From assembly GCA_964351985.1 (NCBI GenBank), contig CAYGPR010000021.1, positions 3,646 through 67,645 on the forward strand: a stretch of DNA of 64,000 nt, read 5' to 3'. Origin of the DNA: Meishania sp964351985. GTDB taxonomy: Bacteria; Bacteroidota; Bacteroidia; Flavobacteriales; Flavobacteriaceae. This document shows, piece after piece, positions 9,592-17,740 of this stretch. Made by a program: the position numbers and the translations under genes. Numbering within the stretch: the stretch's first letter is position 1; every line of letters starts with the position of its first letter. The notes below the pieces were generated by a model. The model was given only the letters and a program-made list of their open reading frames with translations, ran no database searches and had not been told where the DNA came from.

Positions 9592-11001
9592 TTATAACTT
9601 CTCCAAAAGTACAACATTTTCAACGTGATGGGTCTGCGGAAACATGTCCACAGGTTGTACTTTAACAATAGAATAACGTTCTTTCATCATTTCAAGGTCG
9701 CGCGCTTGGGTTGCACTATTACAGCTAACATAGACCAGGCGTTCAGGCGCAATATTCAAAATTTGTTGTACAACGTCCTTATGCATGCCATCTCGTGGCG
9801 GGTCGGTAATGATTACGTTAGGGACACCATGTTCATTGATAAAATCGGAATTGAAAATATTTTTCATATCTCCGACGAAAAAGTCGGTATTTTCTATTCC
9901 ATTGTGTTTTGCGTTTTCTTTGGCCGCCTCGATGGCATCGGGTACCGATTCAATACCAACAACCTTTTTGGCATTTTTTGCTACGAATTGTGCGATGGTC
10001 CCGGTGCCGGTGTAGAGGTCGTACACGAGTTCGTTTCCTGTGAGACCTGCAAATTCTCGTGTTACTTTATAGAGTTCATAAGCTTGTTTCGAGTTGGTCT
10101 GATAGAATGACTTTGCATTGATTTTAAATTGCAATCCCTCCATTTCTTCAAAAATGTGGTCTCGACCCGAATGGCAAATGATTTCTTGATCGTAGATGGT
10201 ATCATTTTGTTTCCGGTTGATGACATATAATAAGGAAGTAATCTCAGGAAAAGTTTCCGAAATATGATTCAGAAGTAAATCTCTTTTCTCAAGACCATCC
10301 TCAAAAAATTGTATTAAAACCATCAATTCTCCGGTAGATGCGGTTCGTATCATCAAAGTACGAAGCATTCCATGTTGATTTCTTGGGTTGAAAAATGATA
10401 GTCCGTTCTTGATGGCAAAATCCTTCACCTCTAAACGAATGATGTTCGAGGGGTCTTCTTGTAAATGACACTTCTTAATATCGAGAATTTTATCCCACAT
10501 TCCGGGAATATGGAATCCCAAAGCATTTTTATCTTTGATTTGGATATCGGAACGGATTTCATCCAAAGTCAACCATCGACTGTCCGAAAAGGAAAACTCC
10601 ATCTTGTTCCGATAGAAATATTGCTTTTTAGAACCTATAATAGGCGAAACTTCGGAGAGCTCAAGGTGCCCTATTCGCCGTAAATTGTTCTCTACTTCCT
10701 TTTGTTTATAGAAAAGTTGATGCTCGTAGCCCATATCTTGCCATTTGCATCCGCCGCAAACTCCGAAATGCTGGCATTCGGGTTCTACACGTTTCTCTGA
10801 TAGTTTGTGAAAATTGGTGGCAACGCCTTCGAAATACGACTTTCTTTTCTTGGTCGTCTGCACATCGACCACATCCCCGGGAACCGTATTCGTTAAAAAT
10901 ATAACCCTGCCATCGGGGGCCTTACCTACCGTTTTTCCTTTAGCACCGGCATCGACCACTTCGACATTTTCAAAAACCTGTCGGGTATTTTTTTTCCGCA
11001 T
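9592..11001 (-). CDS. rlmD: 23S rRNA (uracil-5-)-methyltransferase RlmD-type
   Basis: 469 residues from the ATG at 11001. An N-terminal TRAM-like region (about 8-65) is followed by the 4Fe-4S cysteines Cys76, Cys82, Cys85 ('CQHFGVCGGC') and Cys178 ('IKKCHLQ'), then a SAM-binding domain with 'VYDLYTGTGTIAQF', 'ITDPPRDGMHKD' and the catalytic 'VYVSCNSATQARD'. These are the features of RlmD/RumA enzymes, which methylate U1939 (or U747) of 23S rRNA at C5. First gene of a three-gene minus-strand operon with two envelope proteins, an association common in this family. Confidence 0.9.
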   Translation of the reverse strand: MRKKNTRQVFENVEVVDAGAKGKTVGKAPDGRVIFLTNTVPGDVVDVQTTKKRKSYFEGVATNFHKLSEKRVEPECQHFGVCGGCKWQDMGYEHQLFYKQKEVENNLRRIGHLELSEVSPIIGSKKQYFYRNKMEFSFSDSRWLTLDEIRSDIQIKDKNALGFHIPGMWDKILDIKKCHLQEDPSNIIRLEVKDFAIKNGLSFFNPRNQHGMLRTLMIRTASTGELMVLIQFFEDGLEKRDLLLNHISETFPEITSLLYVINRKQNDTIYDQEIICHSGRDHIFEEMEGLQFKINAKSFYQTNSKQAYELYKVTREFAGLTGNELVYDLYTGTGTIAQFVAKNAKKVVGIESVPDAIEAAKENAKHNGIENTDFFVGDMKNIFNSDFINEHGVPNVIITDPPRDGMHKDVVQQILNIAPERLVYVSCNSATQARDLEMMKERYSIVKVQPVDMFPQTHHVENVVLLEKL

Positions 11002-11117
11002 GGAGCAAAAGTAAGAATCGCTTAGCACTTATTACGGCTATCTTTAATACCGATAGAATAAAATAATCCAAAAAAAAATGAACCTTTTGAATTTTCCCCT
11101 GTCCTTATATTAGAAAT

Positions 11118-11661
11118 ATGGCAATGACCACCCAAAAGGTATTCGATACGTTATTGGTACTGCAATACCAATCGGGAGATAAAAAGGCCCTTATTGGTTG
11201 AAAGGCACCATCTCAAATTGTGTAGGCATGCCTGTTGGTTTTTACATGATATGGACACTTCTAAGAATGTTGTTCAAGATTGTTGGAGTACCATTATCAA
11301 CAAACTTGACGGACTTAAAGATCCTAATGCTTTCGGGAGTTGGGCCATGAGCATAGTGACCTGAAAATCTTTGAATGAACTTAATAAAAGAACAAGGGAG
11401 CGAGAAAAATTGAAAACGATAGTTCCGGTTGAGGTAGATGAAGATGTAGTTGCCAAGAATACCGATATAGAAAAAATGAAGCATGCAATCAATGATTTGA
11501 CCCAAGACTAACAAATTGTGTTACGATTGTTTTACACACAAGAATATTCATTAAAAGAAATAGGTGATATATTGAATATATCTGTAGGCACCTTGAAATC
11601 AAGGCTCTTCCACGCTCGGGAAAAGTTGAAGACGGTATTGAGGGATAGAAATCATATTTGA
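11118..11661 (+). pseudogene. Decayed ECF-type RNA polymerase sigma factor
   Basis: Conceptual translation gives a sigma-70 region 2/4 protein: 'MAMTTQKVFDTLLVLQYQSG', then after a frame change near 11190 'ERHHLKLCRHACWFLHDMD', 'VVQDCWSTIINKLDGLKDP', and region 4 'EYSLKEIGDILNISVGTLKS'. The start is in the third frame and the rest in the first, and two stops interrupt the second part: TGA at 11362-11364 (expected Arg) and TAA at 11509-11511 (expected Gln), each one C-to-T change from sense. The intact downstream membrane gene is its likely partner. Loss of function is inferred; sequencing error cannot explain all three lesions easily. Confidence 0.85.
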
Positions 11662-11709
11662 GTTAAACAGCTTTCCGCTGTTGCGGGAATGACATTAAAT
11701 GATACAATT

Positions 11710-12096
11710 ATGAAAACAGAAAAGGAAAGAATAGATGAATTGATCAAGGAAACCTTGAATCAAGAAGAGGCCAAATTTTATGACGAGCTAGAAGAGCAGA
11801 ATCTTTTAGGAAAGTTGGGCGAGATGCATCAAGGCAAAATGGGCTGGTTGGCAAATATCATGAATATTGCGCATTTGGTCGTATTCGGACTTTTCATATT
11901 TTGCACTATCCGGTTTTTGAACACGGAAGAGACCAATATGTTAATCAAGTGGGCTTCTGGAGGGTTTCTCTGTATGATAGCCATGGGCATGTTAAAACTT
12001 TTTGTATGGATGCAAATGGACAAAAACGATATGTTACACGAACTAAAGCGTCTGGAGCTTCAAGTGGCGGCATTGTCCCATAAATCGGATAATTGA
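11710..12096 (+). CDS. DUF6768-like membrane protein (sigma-factor partner)
   Basis: 128 residues from the ATG at 11710 (MKTEKERIDELIKETLNQEE). A charged helical N terminus (about 1-50) is followed by two membrane segments ('LVVFGLFIFCTI' and 'GGFLCMIAMGMLKLFVW') and a C-terminal helix ('NDMLHELKRLELQVAAL'). Such genes follow ECF sigma factors in Flavobacteriia and resemble anti-sigma or accessory proteins. Here it lies 48 bases behind the sigma pseudogene and is itself intact, so either it has an independent role or its decay has not begun. Confidence 0.7.
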   Translation: MKTEKERIDELIKETLNQEEAKFYDELEEQNLLGKLGEMHQGKMGWLANIMNIAHLVVFGLFIFCTIRFLNTEETNMLIKWASGGFLCMIAMGMLKLFVWMQMDKNDMLHELKRLELQVAALSHKSDN

Positions 12097-12185
12097 TTGA
12101 ATCAACGAATGAAGCCAAGACTGATTGAAAAAATTTGTAATTTAGCAACTCTACAAGGATGATTTCTCTCCTACGCTGAATTTTC

Positions 12186-12203
12186 TCCCGATAGCTATCG
12201 GGA
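12186..12203. repeat. 18-bp perfect palindrome TCCCGATAGCTATCGGGA
   Basis: A perfect inverted repeat in the gap before rocD. Short GATAGCTATC-type palindromes of this sort occur as dispersed repeats in Flavobacteriaceae; only one copy was seen in this window. It could be a terminator-like hairpin or a repeat unit. Confidence 0.6.
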
Positions 12204-12262
12204 TTCGAAAGGATAAAGGTGCAGAAGGAATTACTGAAGTTTATTTTAAAGTAATTTTTATC

Positions 12263-13540
12263 ATGTCAGTTTTAGAAAGAATCACTTCTGAAGATGCCAT
12301 TGCATTGGAGGAAAAACACGGAGCCCAAAATTATCATCCCTTACCTGTTGTATTGAGTAAGGGCGAAGGTGTTTACGTTTGGGATGTCGAAGGCAAAAAA
12401 TATTATGATTTTTTGTCGGCCTATTCGGCCGTGAACCAAGGGCATTGTCACCCCAGAATAATCGGTGCCTTGAAAGATCAATCCGAAAACCTTACCCTTA
12501 CCTCCAGGGCATTTTATAACGATATGCTCGGCAGATACGAAAAGTACGTGACCGAATATTTTAAGTTCGATAAGGTGCTACCAATGAATACGGGTGCAGA
12601 GGCCGTTGAAACCGCTATTAAACTGGCGCGTAAATGGGGTTATGAAAAGAAAGGTATTCCTTCGAATCAAGCTAAGATCATTGTTTGCCAAAACAATTTC
12701 CATGGCAGAACAATTACGATTATCAGTGCTTCCAATGATCCAGGGGCGACTGAAAATTTCGGACCTTTTACACCAGGAATTATTTCCATACGATACAATG
12801 ATCTAGATGCTTTGCAAGAAGCTTTGAAAGATGAAAATGTCGCTGCTTTTTTGGTGGAACCCATACAAGGTGAGGCCGGGGTATATGTGCCAGATGGAGA
12901 TTACTTAAAGGAGGCATTGCGTTTGTGCAAGGCAAATAATGTACTCCTTATCGCAGATGAGGTGCAAACGGGTATCGCCCGTACCGGAAGATTATTGGCA
13001 AGCTGTGGAAATTGCTCTTGTGAGGATAAAAATTGTAGTGGTACTCCTGAGGTAAAACCGGATATCCTGATTTTAGGTAAGGCTATTTCAGGAGGTGTTT
13101 TTCCAGTTTCCGCAGTCTTGGCAGATAATGATATAATGGAAGTCATTCGACCTGGTAACCATGGTTCTACCTTTGGCGGCAATCCATTGGCATGTGCAGT
13201 GGCCATGGCGGCACTTGATGTTGTGCGCGACGAGAACCTGGCTGAAAATGCCGAAAAACTGGGTAAACTATTCCGTAGTGAAATGCAAAAATTGGTTACC
13301 GAGTGTAATTTGGTGCGATTGGTTCGAGGTAAGGGATTGCTAAATGCCATTGTAATCAACGACTCGGAAGATAGTTCTACAGCTTGGGACATCTGTATGG
13401 CCCTAAAAGAAAACGGACTTCTAGCAAAACCCACTCATGGCAATATCATTCGTTTTGCCCCTCCTTTGGTCATGAACGAAGAACAGTTGATGGATTGTGT
13501 ATCGATCATATCCAAAACGCTAAAGCAGTTTGAGAAATAA
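12263..13540 (+). CDS. rocD: Ornithine--oxo-acid aminotransferase
   Basis: 425 residues, a class III PLP enzyme of fold type I converting ornithine and 2-oxoglutarate to glutamate semialdehyde and glutamate in arginine/proline metabolism. Seen: 'YSAVNQGHCHPRI', 'MNTGAEAVETAIKLARKWGY', 'IADEVQTGIARTGR' and the PLP lysine Lys273 in 'ILGKAISGGVFP', all matching ornithine aminotransferases. Unlike the animal enzyme it has a short cysteine-rich insertion after 'TGRLLA' (Cys248, 251, 253, 258). Monocistronic, ended by a strong terminator. Confidence 0.94.
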   Translation: MSVLERITSEDAIALEEKHGAQNYHPLPVVLSKGEGVYVWDVEGKKYYDFLSAYSAVNQGHCHPRIIGALKDQSENLTLTSRAFYNDMLGRYEKYVTEYFKFDKVLPMNTGAEAVETAIKLARKWGYEKKGIPSNQAKIIVCQNNFHGRTITIISASNDPGATENFGPFTPGIISIRYNDLDALQEALKDENVAAFLVEPIQGEAGVYVPDGDYLKEALRLCKANNVLLIADEVQTGIARTGRLLASCGNCSCEDKNCSGTPEVKPDILILGKAISGGVFPVSAVLADNDIMEVIRPGNHGSTFGGNPLACAVAMAALDVVRDENLAENAEKLGKLFRSEMQKLVTECNLVRLVRGKGLLNAIVINDSEDSSTAWDICMALKENGLLAKPTHGNIIRFAPPLVMNEEQLMDCVSIISKTLKQFEK

Positions 13541-13570
13541 AAAAATCCCCGGAATGTTCCGGGGATTTTT
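13541..13570. terminator. Bidirectional intrinsic terminator after rocD
   Basis: Perfect stem AAAAATCCCCGGAA / TTCCGGGGATTTTT with a two-base TG loop, T-rich on both strands. It sits between the convergent rocD and CCC-motif genes and can end both. Confidence 0.9.
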
Positions 13571-13590
13571 GCTTGAGATCACTTTTATTC

Positions 13591-13899
13591 CTAATCGAAG
13601 TTTTCAAAGTCACCTGAGGTAATCAAGGCGATGATAACCCCGAAATAGATGATTCCGAGAATAACCTGGATTACGGCTATAGCAATCCCGATATAGGAAA
13701 GAACACGACCTGTCTTGACATTTTCATAACCCGAAAATTCTCCGGGCCGTTGCAGATATAAGTTTTCTGCGCTTTTGGCATTGCTCAAACCGATAATACT
13801 GAAGATGGCACCGAAAGGGCCACAACAAAAAAGGGTCAATACCACGGATAAAATACCCATGGTCAATGCAGAACTTGCTCCTGGAAGTTGTTGATTCAT
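13591..13899 (-). CDS. CCC-motif small membrane protein
   Basis: 102 residues with two hydrophobic regions: 'TMGILSVVLTLFCCGPFGAIFSIIGL' in overall pattern near the N terminus, and a C-terminal pair of helices. The Cys-Cys-Gly-Pro turn in the first helix and the 'GRVLSYIGIAIAVIQVILGI' end are typical of CCC-motif membrane proteins in Flavobacteriia. Function is unknown. It follows a related gene by 1 base and both precede no further gene, so they form a small unit with the DUF2752 gene upstream. Confidence 0.72.
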   Translation of the reverse strand: MNQQLPGASSALTMGILSVVLTLFCCGPFGAIFSIIGLSNAKSAENLYLQRPGEFSGYENVKTGRVLSYIGIAIAVIQVILGIIYFGVIIALITSGDFENFD

Positions 13900-13900
13900 A

Positions 13901-14230
13901 TTATTGGTTTTGCCATTGTTCGCTCATCTCCATAACCTGTTCTATATAAGCGTCCCAGCCACCCATAGATTGTATTTGGTAAATGACCATCATCAAATAT
14001 ACTACTCCGATAGCCAATGCTACCCATGCTATTATTTTCGCGGTCTTTAACTGACTGAAATTGGAATATGCCTCAGGGTTGGCAGCATATTTTTTTTCAT
14101 CGTTTTTCAGCAGAAACAAAGCGATTCCGGCCAAAATAATTGTCGGAATTCCTGCAATGCAACAGCACAGAAAACCAAGAATCGAAAGGACAATGGCAAT
14201 GGTAATATTTGGTAATTTTTGTTGTTCCAT
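13901..14230 (-). CDS. CCC-motif small membrane protein (paralogue)
   Basis: 109 residues. The first membrane segment contains the Cys triplet that names the family ('ILGFLCCCIAGIPTIIL'), followed by a polar loop ('NDEKKYAANPEAYSNFSQLK') and a second helix. It shares layout with the downstream protein (hydrophobic Cys-rich helix, loop with an E-x-Y pattern, helix), suggesting tandem duplication and divergence. It lies 14 bases after the DUF2752 gene. Role unknown. Confidence 0.74.
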   Translation of the reverse strand: MEQQKLPNITIAIVLSILGFLCCCIAGIPTIILAGIALFLLKNDEKKYAANPEAYSNFSQLKTAKIIAWVALAIGVVYLMMVIYQIQSMGGWDAYIEQVMEMSEQWQNQ

Positions 14231-14244
14231 AATAATAGGTTTAG

Positions 14245-14550
14245 TTAGATAAATTTCAAGATAAAGTTGATCAATATAGTGCCTACGGTTAATATCATTA
14301 AGGATATAATGGTCTGGTTCGCATATTTGAACGAAAAGAATTTATTGGCGGCCAGAACACCGAACAGTAAAATTATTGGATAAATGGCGGGGTACATTTT
14401 AAACGCTTCTACAAATTCACCCTGAATCAAAAATGCCGCAGAGCGCTGCAATCCGCAACCGGGGCAATCGAAACCAAAAATGCTTTTGGTAAAACAGGGC
14501 AACATATAGTCTTCAATACTCAATAAGAATAGTGTCAATATGAATTTCAT
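14245..14550 (-). CDS. DUF2752 family membrane protein
   Basis: 101 residues from the ATG at 14550; a TTG at 14574 is the alternative. The DUF2752 signature 'FGFDCPGCGLQRS' (two cysteines around Pro-Gly) sits between hydrophobic segments; the protein has about three helices. The family is widespread in Bacteroidota and functionally uncharacterised. It heads a three-gene operon with two CCC-motif proteins and is divergent from the Smr gene. Confidence 0.82.
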   Translation of the reverse strand: MKFILTLFLLSIEDYMLPCFTKSIFGFDCPGCGLQRSAAFLIQGEFVEAFKMYPAIYPIILLFGVLAANKFFSFKYANQTIISLMILTVGTILINFILKFI

Positions 14551-14582
14551 TTCAACTAAGGTTCGGTTGTCCAAAATACCAT

Positions 14583-14590
14583 TATTTTTG
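14583..14590 (+). promoter_or_regulatory. -7 box TATTTTTG that sets the Smr start
   Basis: The box directly abuts the ATG at 14591, so transcription should begin past that codon; the ATG at 14609 is therefore the likely start. Confidence 0.55.
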
Positions 14591-14608
14591 ATGAATCAAA
14601 ACATATTC

Positions 14609-15157
14609 ATGGCAGTTTTTGAGATTGGAGATTTGGTGGAAGGTATAGACGATACCGTTAAGGGTATTGTTAGGGAAGTCGCTGATAAAAAAATAGTCGT
14701 TGAGAGCGATGAAGGGTTTCTATTGGAGTTTGCCCCACAAGAGTTGATAAAGATTCCGGAATCTAGTGAAATTAGGGTTAGTCGTCGACAAGTTAGCGAA
14801 GCGAAAAATGAGAAAGAGCTTCCGAAAAAAAGAAAGCAGCCTATCGGTAAGCCAAAAGAACGCAATGCACCTAAATTGGAAGTAGACCTTCATATCGGGC
14901 AGTTGGTGCCATCCTCAAAAGGCATGACCAACCATGAAATGCTCAACTTGCAATTGGAGACCGCAAAGCGGCAACTTGAATTCGCCATCAGAAAACGCAT
15001 TCAAAAAGTAGTATTCATACACGGGGTAGGGGAAGGTGTGCTTCGTGAAGAGCTATATTACCTCTTCCGCAGATACGAGAATATTACCTACTACGATGCT
15101 GATTACCAAAAATATGGTTTGGGAGCTACCGAAATCTATATTTATCAAAATCCTTAA
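14609..15157 (+). CDS. Smr-domain (MutS2 C-terminal-like) protein
   Basis: 182 residues from the ATG at 14609 (MAVFEIGDLVEGIDDTVKG). The N terminus is a small beta domain seen in DUF2027 proteins, followed by a basic linker (about 75-110), then a Smr domain: 'VDLHIGQLV' near residue 115, the 'VFIHGVGEGVLREEL' catalytic-type loop and a C-terminal 'GLGATEIYI'. Smr domains nick or bind branched nucleic acids, and some act on mRNA at stalled ribosomes. No MutS ATPase is present, so a mismatch-repair role should not be assumed. Confidence 0.87.
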   Translation: MAVFEIGDLVEGIDDTVKGIVREVADKKIVVESDEGFLLEFAPQELIKIPESSEIRVSRRQVSEAKNEKELPKKRKQPIGKPKERNAPKLEVDLHIGQLVPSSKGMTNHEMLNLQLETAKRQLEFAIRKRIQKVVFIHGVGEGVLREELYYLFRRYENITYYDADYQKYGLGATEIYIYQNP

Positions 15158-15177
15158 TTAAGAATTACGGTTTTTGA

Positions 15178-15681
15178 TCACTCCTCGACTTTGGTAGTGA
15201 TCGTACCAAAGTTTTCGATACGCAGATCGGTGATTCGACTATTGTCCGAAGTCTCCAAAGATATTCCGCTAAGCTCTATTTTATGGGAATAGGTAATAGT
15301 ATCAACAGCTGTTGTAGTTATTAGCACTTCGCCGCCATTCGCTTCGATTTCATCGATTACCGTTGGCTCCGTTGGCGGAATCGCATCACAGAAATAACTT
15401 GTTGAAACCTTATCTGAAAAAATACGGTAGGTTAATTTTGACTGAGTCGGCACAAGGCTTACAACTGAAGTTGTATCGTTCTTGATAGCTGCCGCAGGCA
15501 AGGTCAAAATCAGCGCTTCGTCATCATTGATCTTGAATACGACATTGGTTTGATTCGCCTTGAGGTCACCACAATTTTCGACGGTGGTGATGCTATCAAA
15601 ATCCAAAGTTTCTATTTGCAGGTCACCATCGTTGCAGGCGGTCAAGACGATAAGAAAACAACAAAGCACATAGTTTTTCAT
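15178..15681 (-). CDS. Small lipoprotein, function unknown
   Basis: 167 residues from the ATG at 15681 (MKNYVLCCFLIVLTACNDGD), a lipoprotein signal with lipobox LTAC. The mature protein is beta-rich with further cysteines (ENCGDL and YFCDAIPP) that could form a disulfide. The C-terminal part ('ITDLRIENFGTITTK') resembles nothing I can name. Convergent with the Smr gene, 20 bases apart. Confidence 0.65.
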   Translation of the reverse strand: MKNYVLCCFLIVLTACNDGDLQIETLDFDSITTVENCGDLKANQTNVVFKINDDEALILTLPAAAIKNDTTSVVSLVPTQSKLTYRIFSDKVSTSYFCDAIPPTEPTVIDEIEANGGEVLITTTAVDTITYSHKIELSGISLETSDNSRITDLRIENFGTITTKVEE

Positions 15682-15841
15682 CTCTAAAAATTGCATGGGT
15701 CATTGGGCTTTGCTTATAATTGAGGCAACCCAAATCGACCATCTTTTAACAAATGCCCATGATGGGCCTTCATAGGTCAAAAGTAAGCGATTTTAGGCAC
15801 AAGTTTATCTGCTTTTGGGGAGAAATTAACGGAAAATCAGC

Positions 15842-15849
15842 TATTTTTG
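15842..15849 (+). promoter_or_regulatory. -7 box TATTTTTG before cysteine desulfurase
   Basis: Located 29 bases before the ATG at 15879; an upstream TTG at 15815-15817 is 24 bases away, slightly wider than usual. It excludes starts further upstream in the same frame. Confidence 0.55.
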
Positions 15850-15878
15850 AACTGCCACAAAAGGAATTCAAAACGGAT

Positions 15879-17027
15879 ATGGACAAGGTTTATTTAGACA
15901 ATGCCGCCACTACGAAGGTACGGGAAAGTGTCATCACCAAAATGCAGGATGCACTTGCCAATTTTTATGGAAATCCTTCATCAACACATAGTTATGGGCG
16001 ATCTGCTAAGACGGCTATAGAGAGTGCCCGAAAGGCCATTGCTAAATATATGAATGCCCATTCATCCGAAATCATATTTACTTCGGGTGGCACCGAGGCA
16101 GATAATATGATTCTCAGATGTGCTGTGCGTGATTTGGGCGTTACCACTATAATCACTACGAAAATAGAGCATCATGCTGTGCTACATACAGCGGAAAATC
16201 TTGAGAAAGAGGCGGGTGTTGCATTGCATTATGTGGATTTGGATGCCTATGGAAATCCGAAATTGGACCATCTGGAAGTATTGCTAAAACAAGACGATTC
16301 CAAGAAATTGGTCAGTTTAATGCATGTCAACAATGAAATAGGAAATAAAATCGATATCGATGCCTTTTGCAACCTATGTAAAGAACATGATGCACTATTT
16401 CATTCCGATACGGTACAATCCATCGGGCATTACGAATGGGATGTTCAAAAAACTCCGGCCGATTTCTTAACCGCTGCAGCGCACAAATTTCATGGACCGA
16501 AAGGAATCGGTTTTGCCTTTATCAAAAAAAATTCAGGTATGGGCTGTATGATATCAGGAGGTTCGCAAGAGCGGGGCTATCGAGCAGGAACGGAAGCTTT
16601 CCACAATATAGTCGGACTCGAAGAGGCCTTTATAGCTGCCTACGACCATTTGGACGAAGAGAGAAATTATGTTTCCGGTTTGAAAAAGCATTTTGTTGAG
16701 AACCTTACTGCTCAAATACCCGGAGTAAAGTTCAACGGGCATTCAGCAGATATGGAAAATAGTACTTATACTTTGGCCAATGTCTGTCTTCCGGTGAGCA
16801 AAGAGAAAGCACTGATGCTTCTTTTTCATCTTGATATGAAGGGAATAGCATGTTCTAAAGGCAGTGCTTGCCAATCGGGCAGTGATGCGGGATCACATGT
16901 GCTTTCCCAAATTCTTTCTAAAGAAGACCTTCAAAAACCTTCGCTACGGTTTTCATTTTCGAAATATAACACGAAAGAAGAGCTCGACTACACGATTGCG
17001 ATGCTCAAGGAATTTGTGGAAAGCTAG
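15879..17027 (+). CDS. Cysteine desulfurase, IscS/NifS type
   Basis: 382 residues from MDKVYLDNAATTKV, a class V PLP enzyme that takes sulfur from cysteine for Fe-S clusters or tRNA thiolation. Seen: 'NPSSTHSYGRSAK', 'FTSGGTEADNMIL', the PLP lysine Lys203 in 'AAHKFHGPKGIG' and the persulfide cysteine in 'CSKGSACQSGSDAG'. A 42-codon upstream extension lacks the family pattern and spans the promoter. It stands alone, apart from any isc/suf genes, and a second, different desulfurase occurs in the cox region. Confidence 0.92.
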   Translation: MDKVYLDNAATTKVRESVITKMQDALANFYGNPSSTHSYGRSAKTAIESARKAIAKYMNAHSSEIIFTSGGTEADNMILRCAVRDLGVTTIITTKIEHHAVLHTAENLEKEAGVALHYVDLDAYGNPKLDHLEVLLKQDDSKKLVSLMHVNNEIGNKIDIDAFCNLCKEHDALFHSDTVQSIGHYEWDVQKTPADFLTAAAHKFHGPKGIGFAFIKKNSGMGCMISGGSQERGYRAGTEAFHNIVGLEEAFIAAYDHLDEERNYVSGLKKHFVENLTAQIPGVKFNGHSADMENSTYTLANVCLPVSKEKALMLLFHLDMKGIACSKGSACQSGSDAGSHVLSQILSKEDLQKPSLRFSFSKYNTKEELDYTIAMLKEFVES

Positions 17028-17692
17028 CCGTTTCCCCTTTTCTTTCTATCACGCTTCTTTTCTCGATCGTACGGAAATTTACGGGTGGCCAATTTCATCA
17101 TTCTATCGATGAGGTCTTCGGTATTCTTGCCCGATTTTTTATTGATTTTCTTTTCGTATTTCCATAATAACTTTCCAGTGGTCGCATCGCTTATCTTGAT
17201 TCCGATCCGACCGTAATTGGCATCTCCTGAAAAATAATCGATAAAACTGAAATCTGTCGAGACCCCTTTTGACAATAGTATATTGAGATCTATATTTCCG
17301 CTGATAATACCATCTACGCCAAGAATTTCACTCAATTGTTTTATGGTATATACATCGATATTTTCATAGGTGATGTCATTTTGGGCCAGAATAGCGTTGG
17401 TATTCTTGACATTTTGGAAATCAACCGAGAACTTTTTTTTCTTCTTCCGTTTTGAAAAATATATTTCCAAAGCATTTTGAACGGCTCTTCCTTCTTTCTC
17501 CTCCAGGGCCTGTATTTCTTCTTTTGAAATCTCGTCCTTTAGATCCAGATTGGTCAAGAACGGTAGAATGGCCAATACTTCGTGTTCGGCACTGAACTCA
17601 TCGAACTTAGCGCTCTCATAGATGTTTTTTTGGGCGCTCAAAGTGGCCCCTATCGATATAGTAAAAACTATTGTTAAAAATAATTGCTTCAT
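17024..17692 (-). CDS. Secreted protein, possible CsgG/GNA1162-like fold
   Basis: 222 residues from the ATG at 17692, with a signal peptide (MKQLFLTIVFTISIGATLSAQ). The body contains 'VLAILPFLTNLDLKD', 'IYTIKQLSEILGVDGIISGN'-like elements and 'GKLLWKYEKKINKKSG', the pattern of periplasmic proteins that read 'is there a value of X in this system' in the GNA1162/CsgG group; assignment is tentative. The C-terminal tail is highly basic (KFPYDREKKRDRKKRGNG). Ends overlap the convergent desulfurase gene by 4 bases. It lies 48 bases downstream of the TonB receptor gene and may be its operon partner. Confidence 0.6.
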   Translation of the reverse strand: MKQLFLTIVFTISIGATLSAQKNIYESAKFDEFSAEHEVLAILPFLTNLDLKDEISKEEIQALEEKEGRAVQNALEIYFSKRKKKKKFSVDFQNVKNTNAILAQNDITYENIDVYTIKQLSEILGVDGIISGNIDLNILLSKGVSTDFSFIDYFSGDANYGRIGIKISDATTGKLLWKYEKKINKKSGKNTEDLIDRMMKLATRKFPYDREKKRDRKKRGNG

Positions 17693-17740
17693 ATTATGTA
17701 TCATCCGACATGTACAAAAAAGATTGATTTCGCCCAAATC

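Noticed and set aside
9625..10110. Plus-strand ORF antisense to rlmD
   Set aside because: It lies wholly inside the well-supported rlmD and shows no family motif.
11242..11514. Minus-strand ORFs in the sigma pseudogene
   Set aside because: They overlap the conserved sigma regions on the other strand and match nothing.
11118..11661. Programmed recoding of the sigma gene
   Set aside because: One frameshift and two different stops without any recoding signal is better explained by decay.
15753..15878. In-frame extension of the first cysteine desulfurase
   Set aside because: The extra 42 codons have no family pattern and span the promoter box; MDKVYLDNAATTKV is the standard start.
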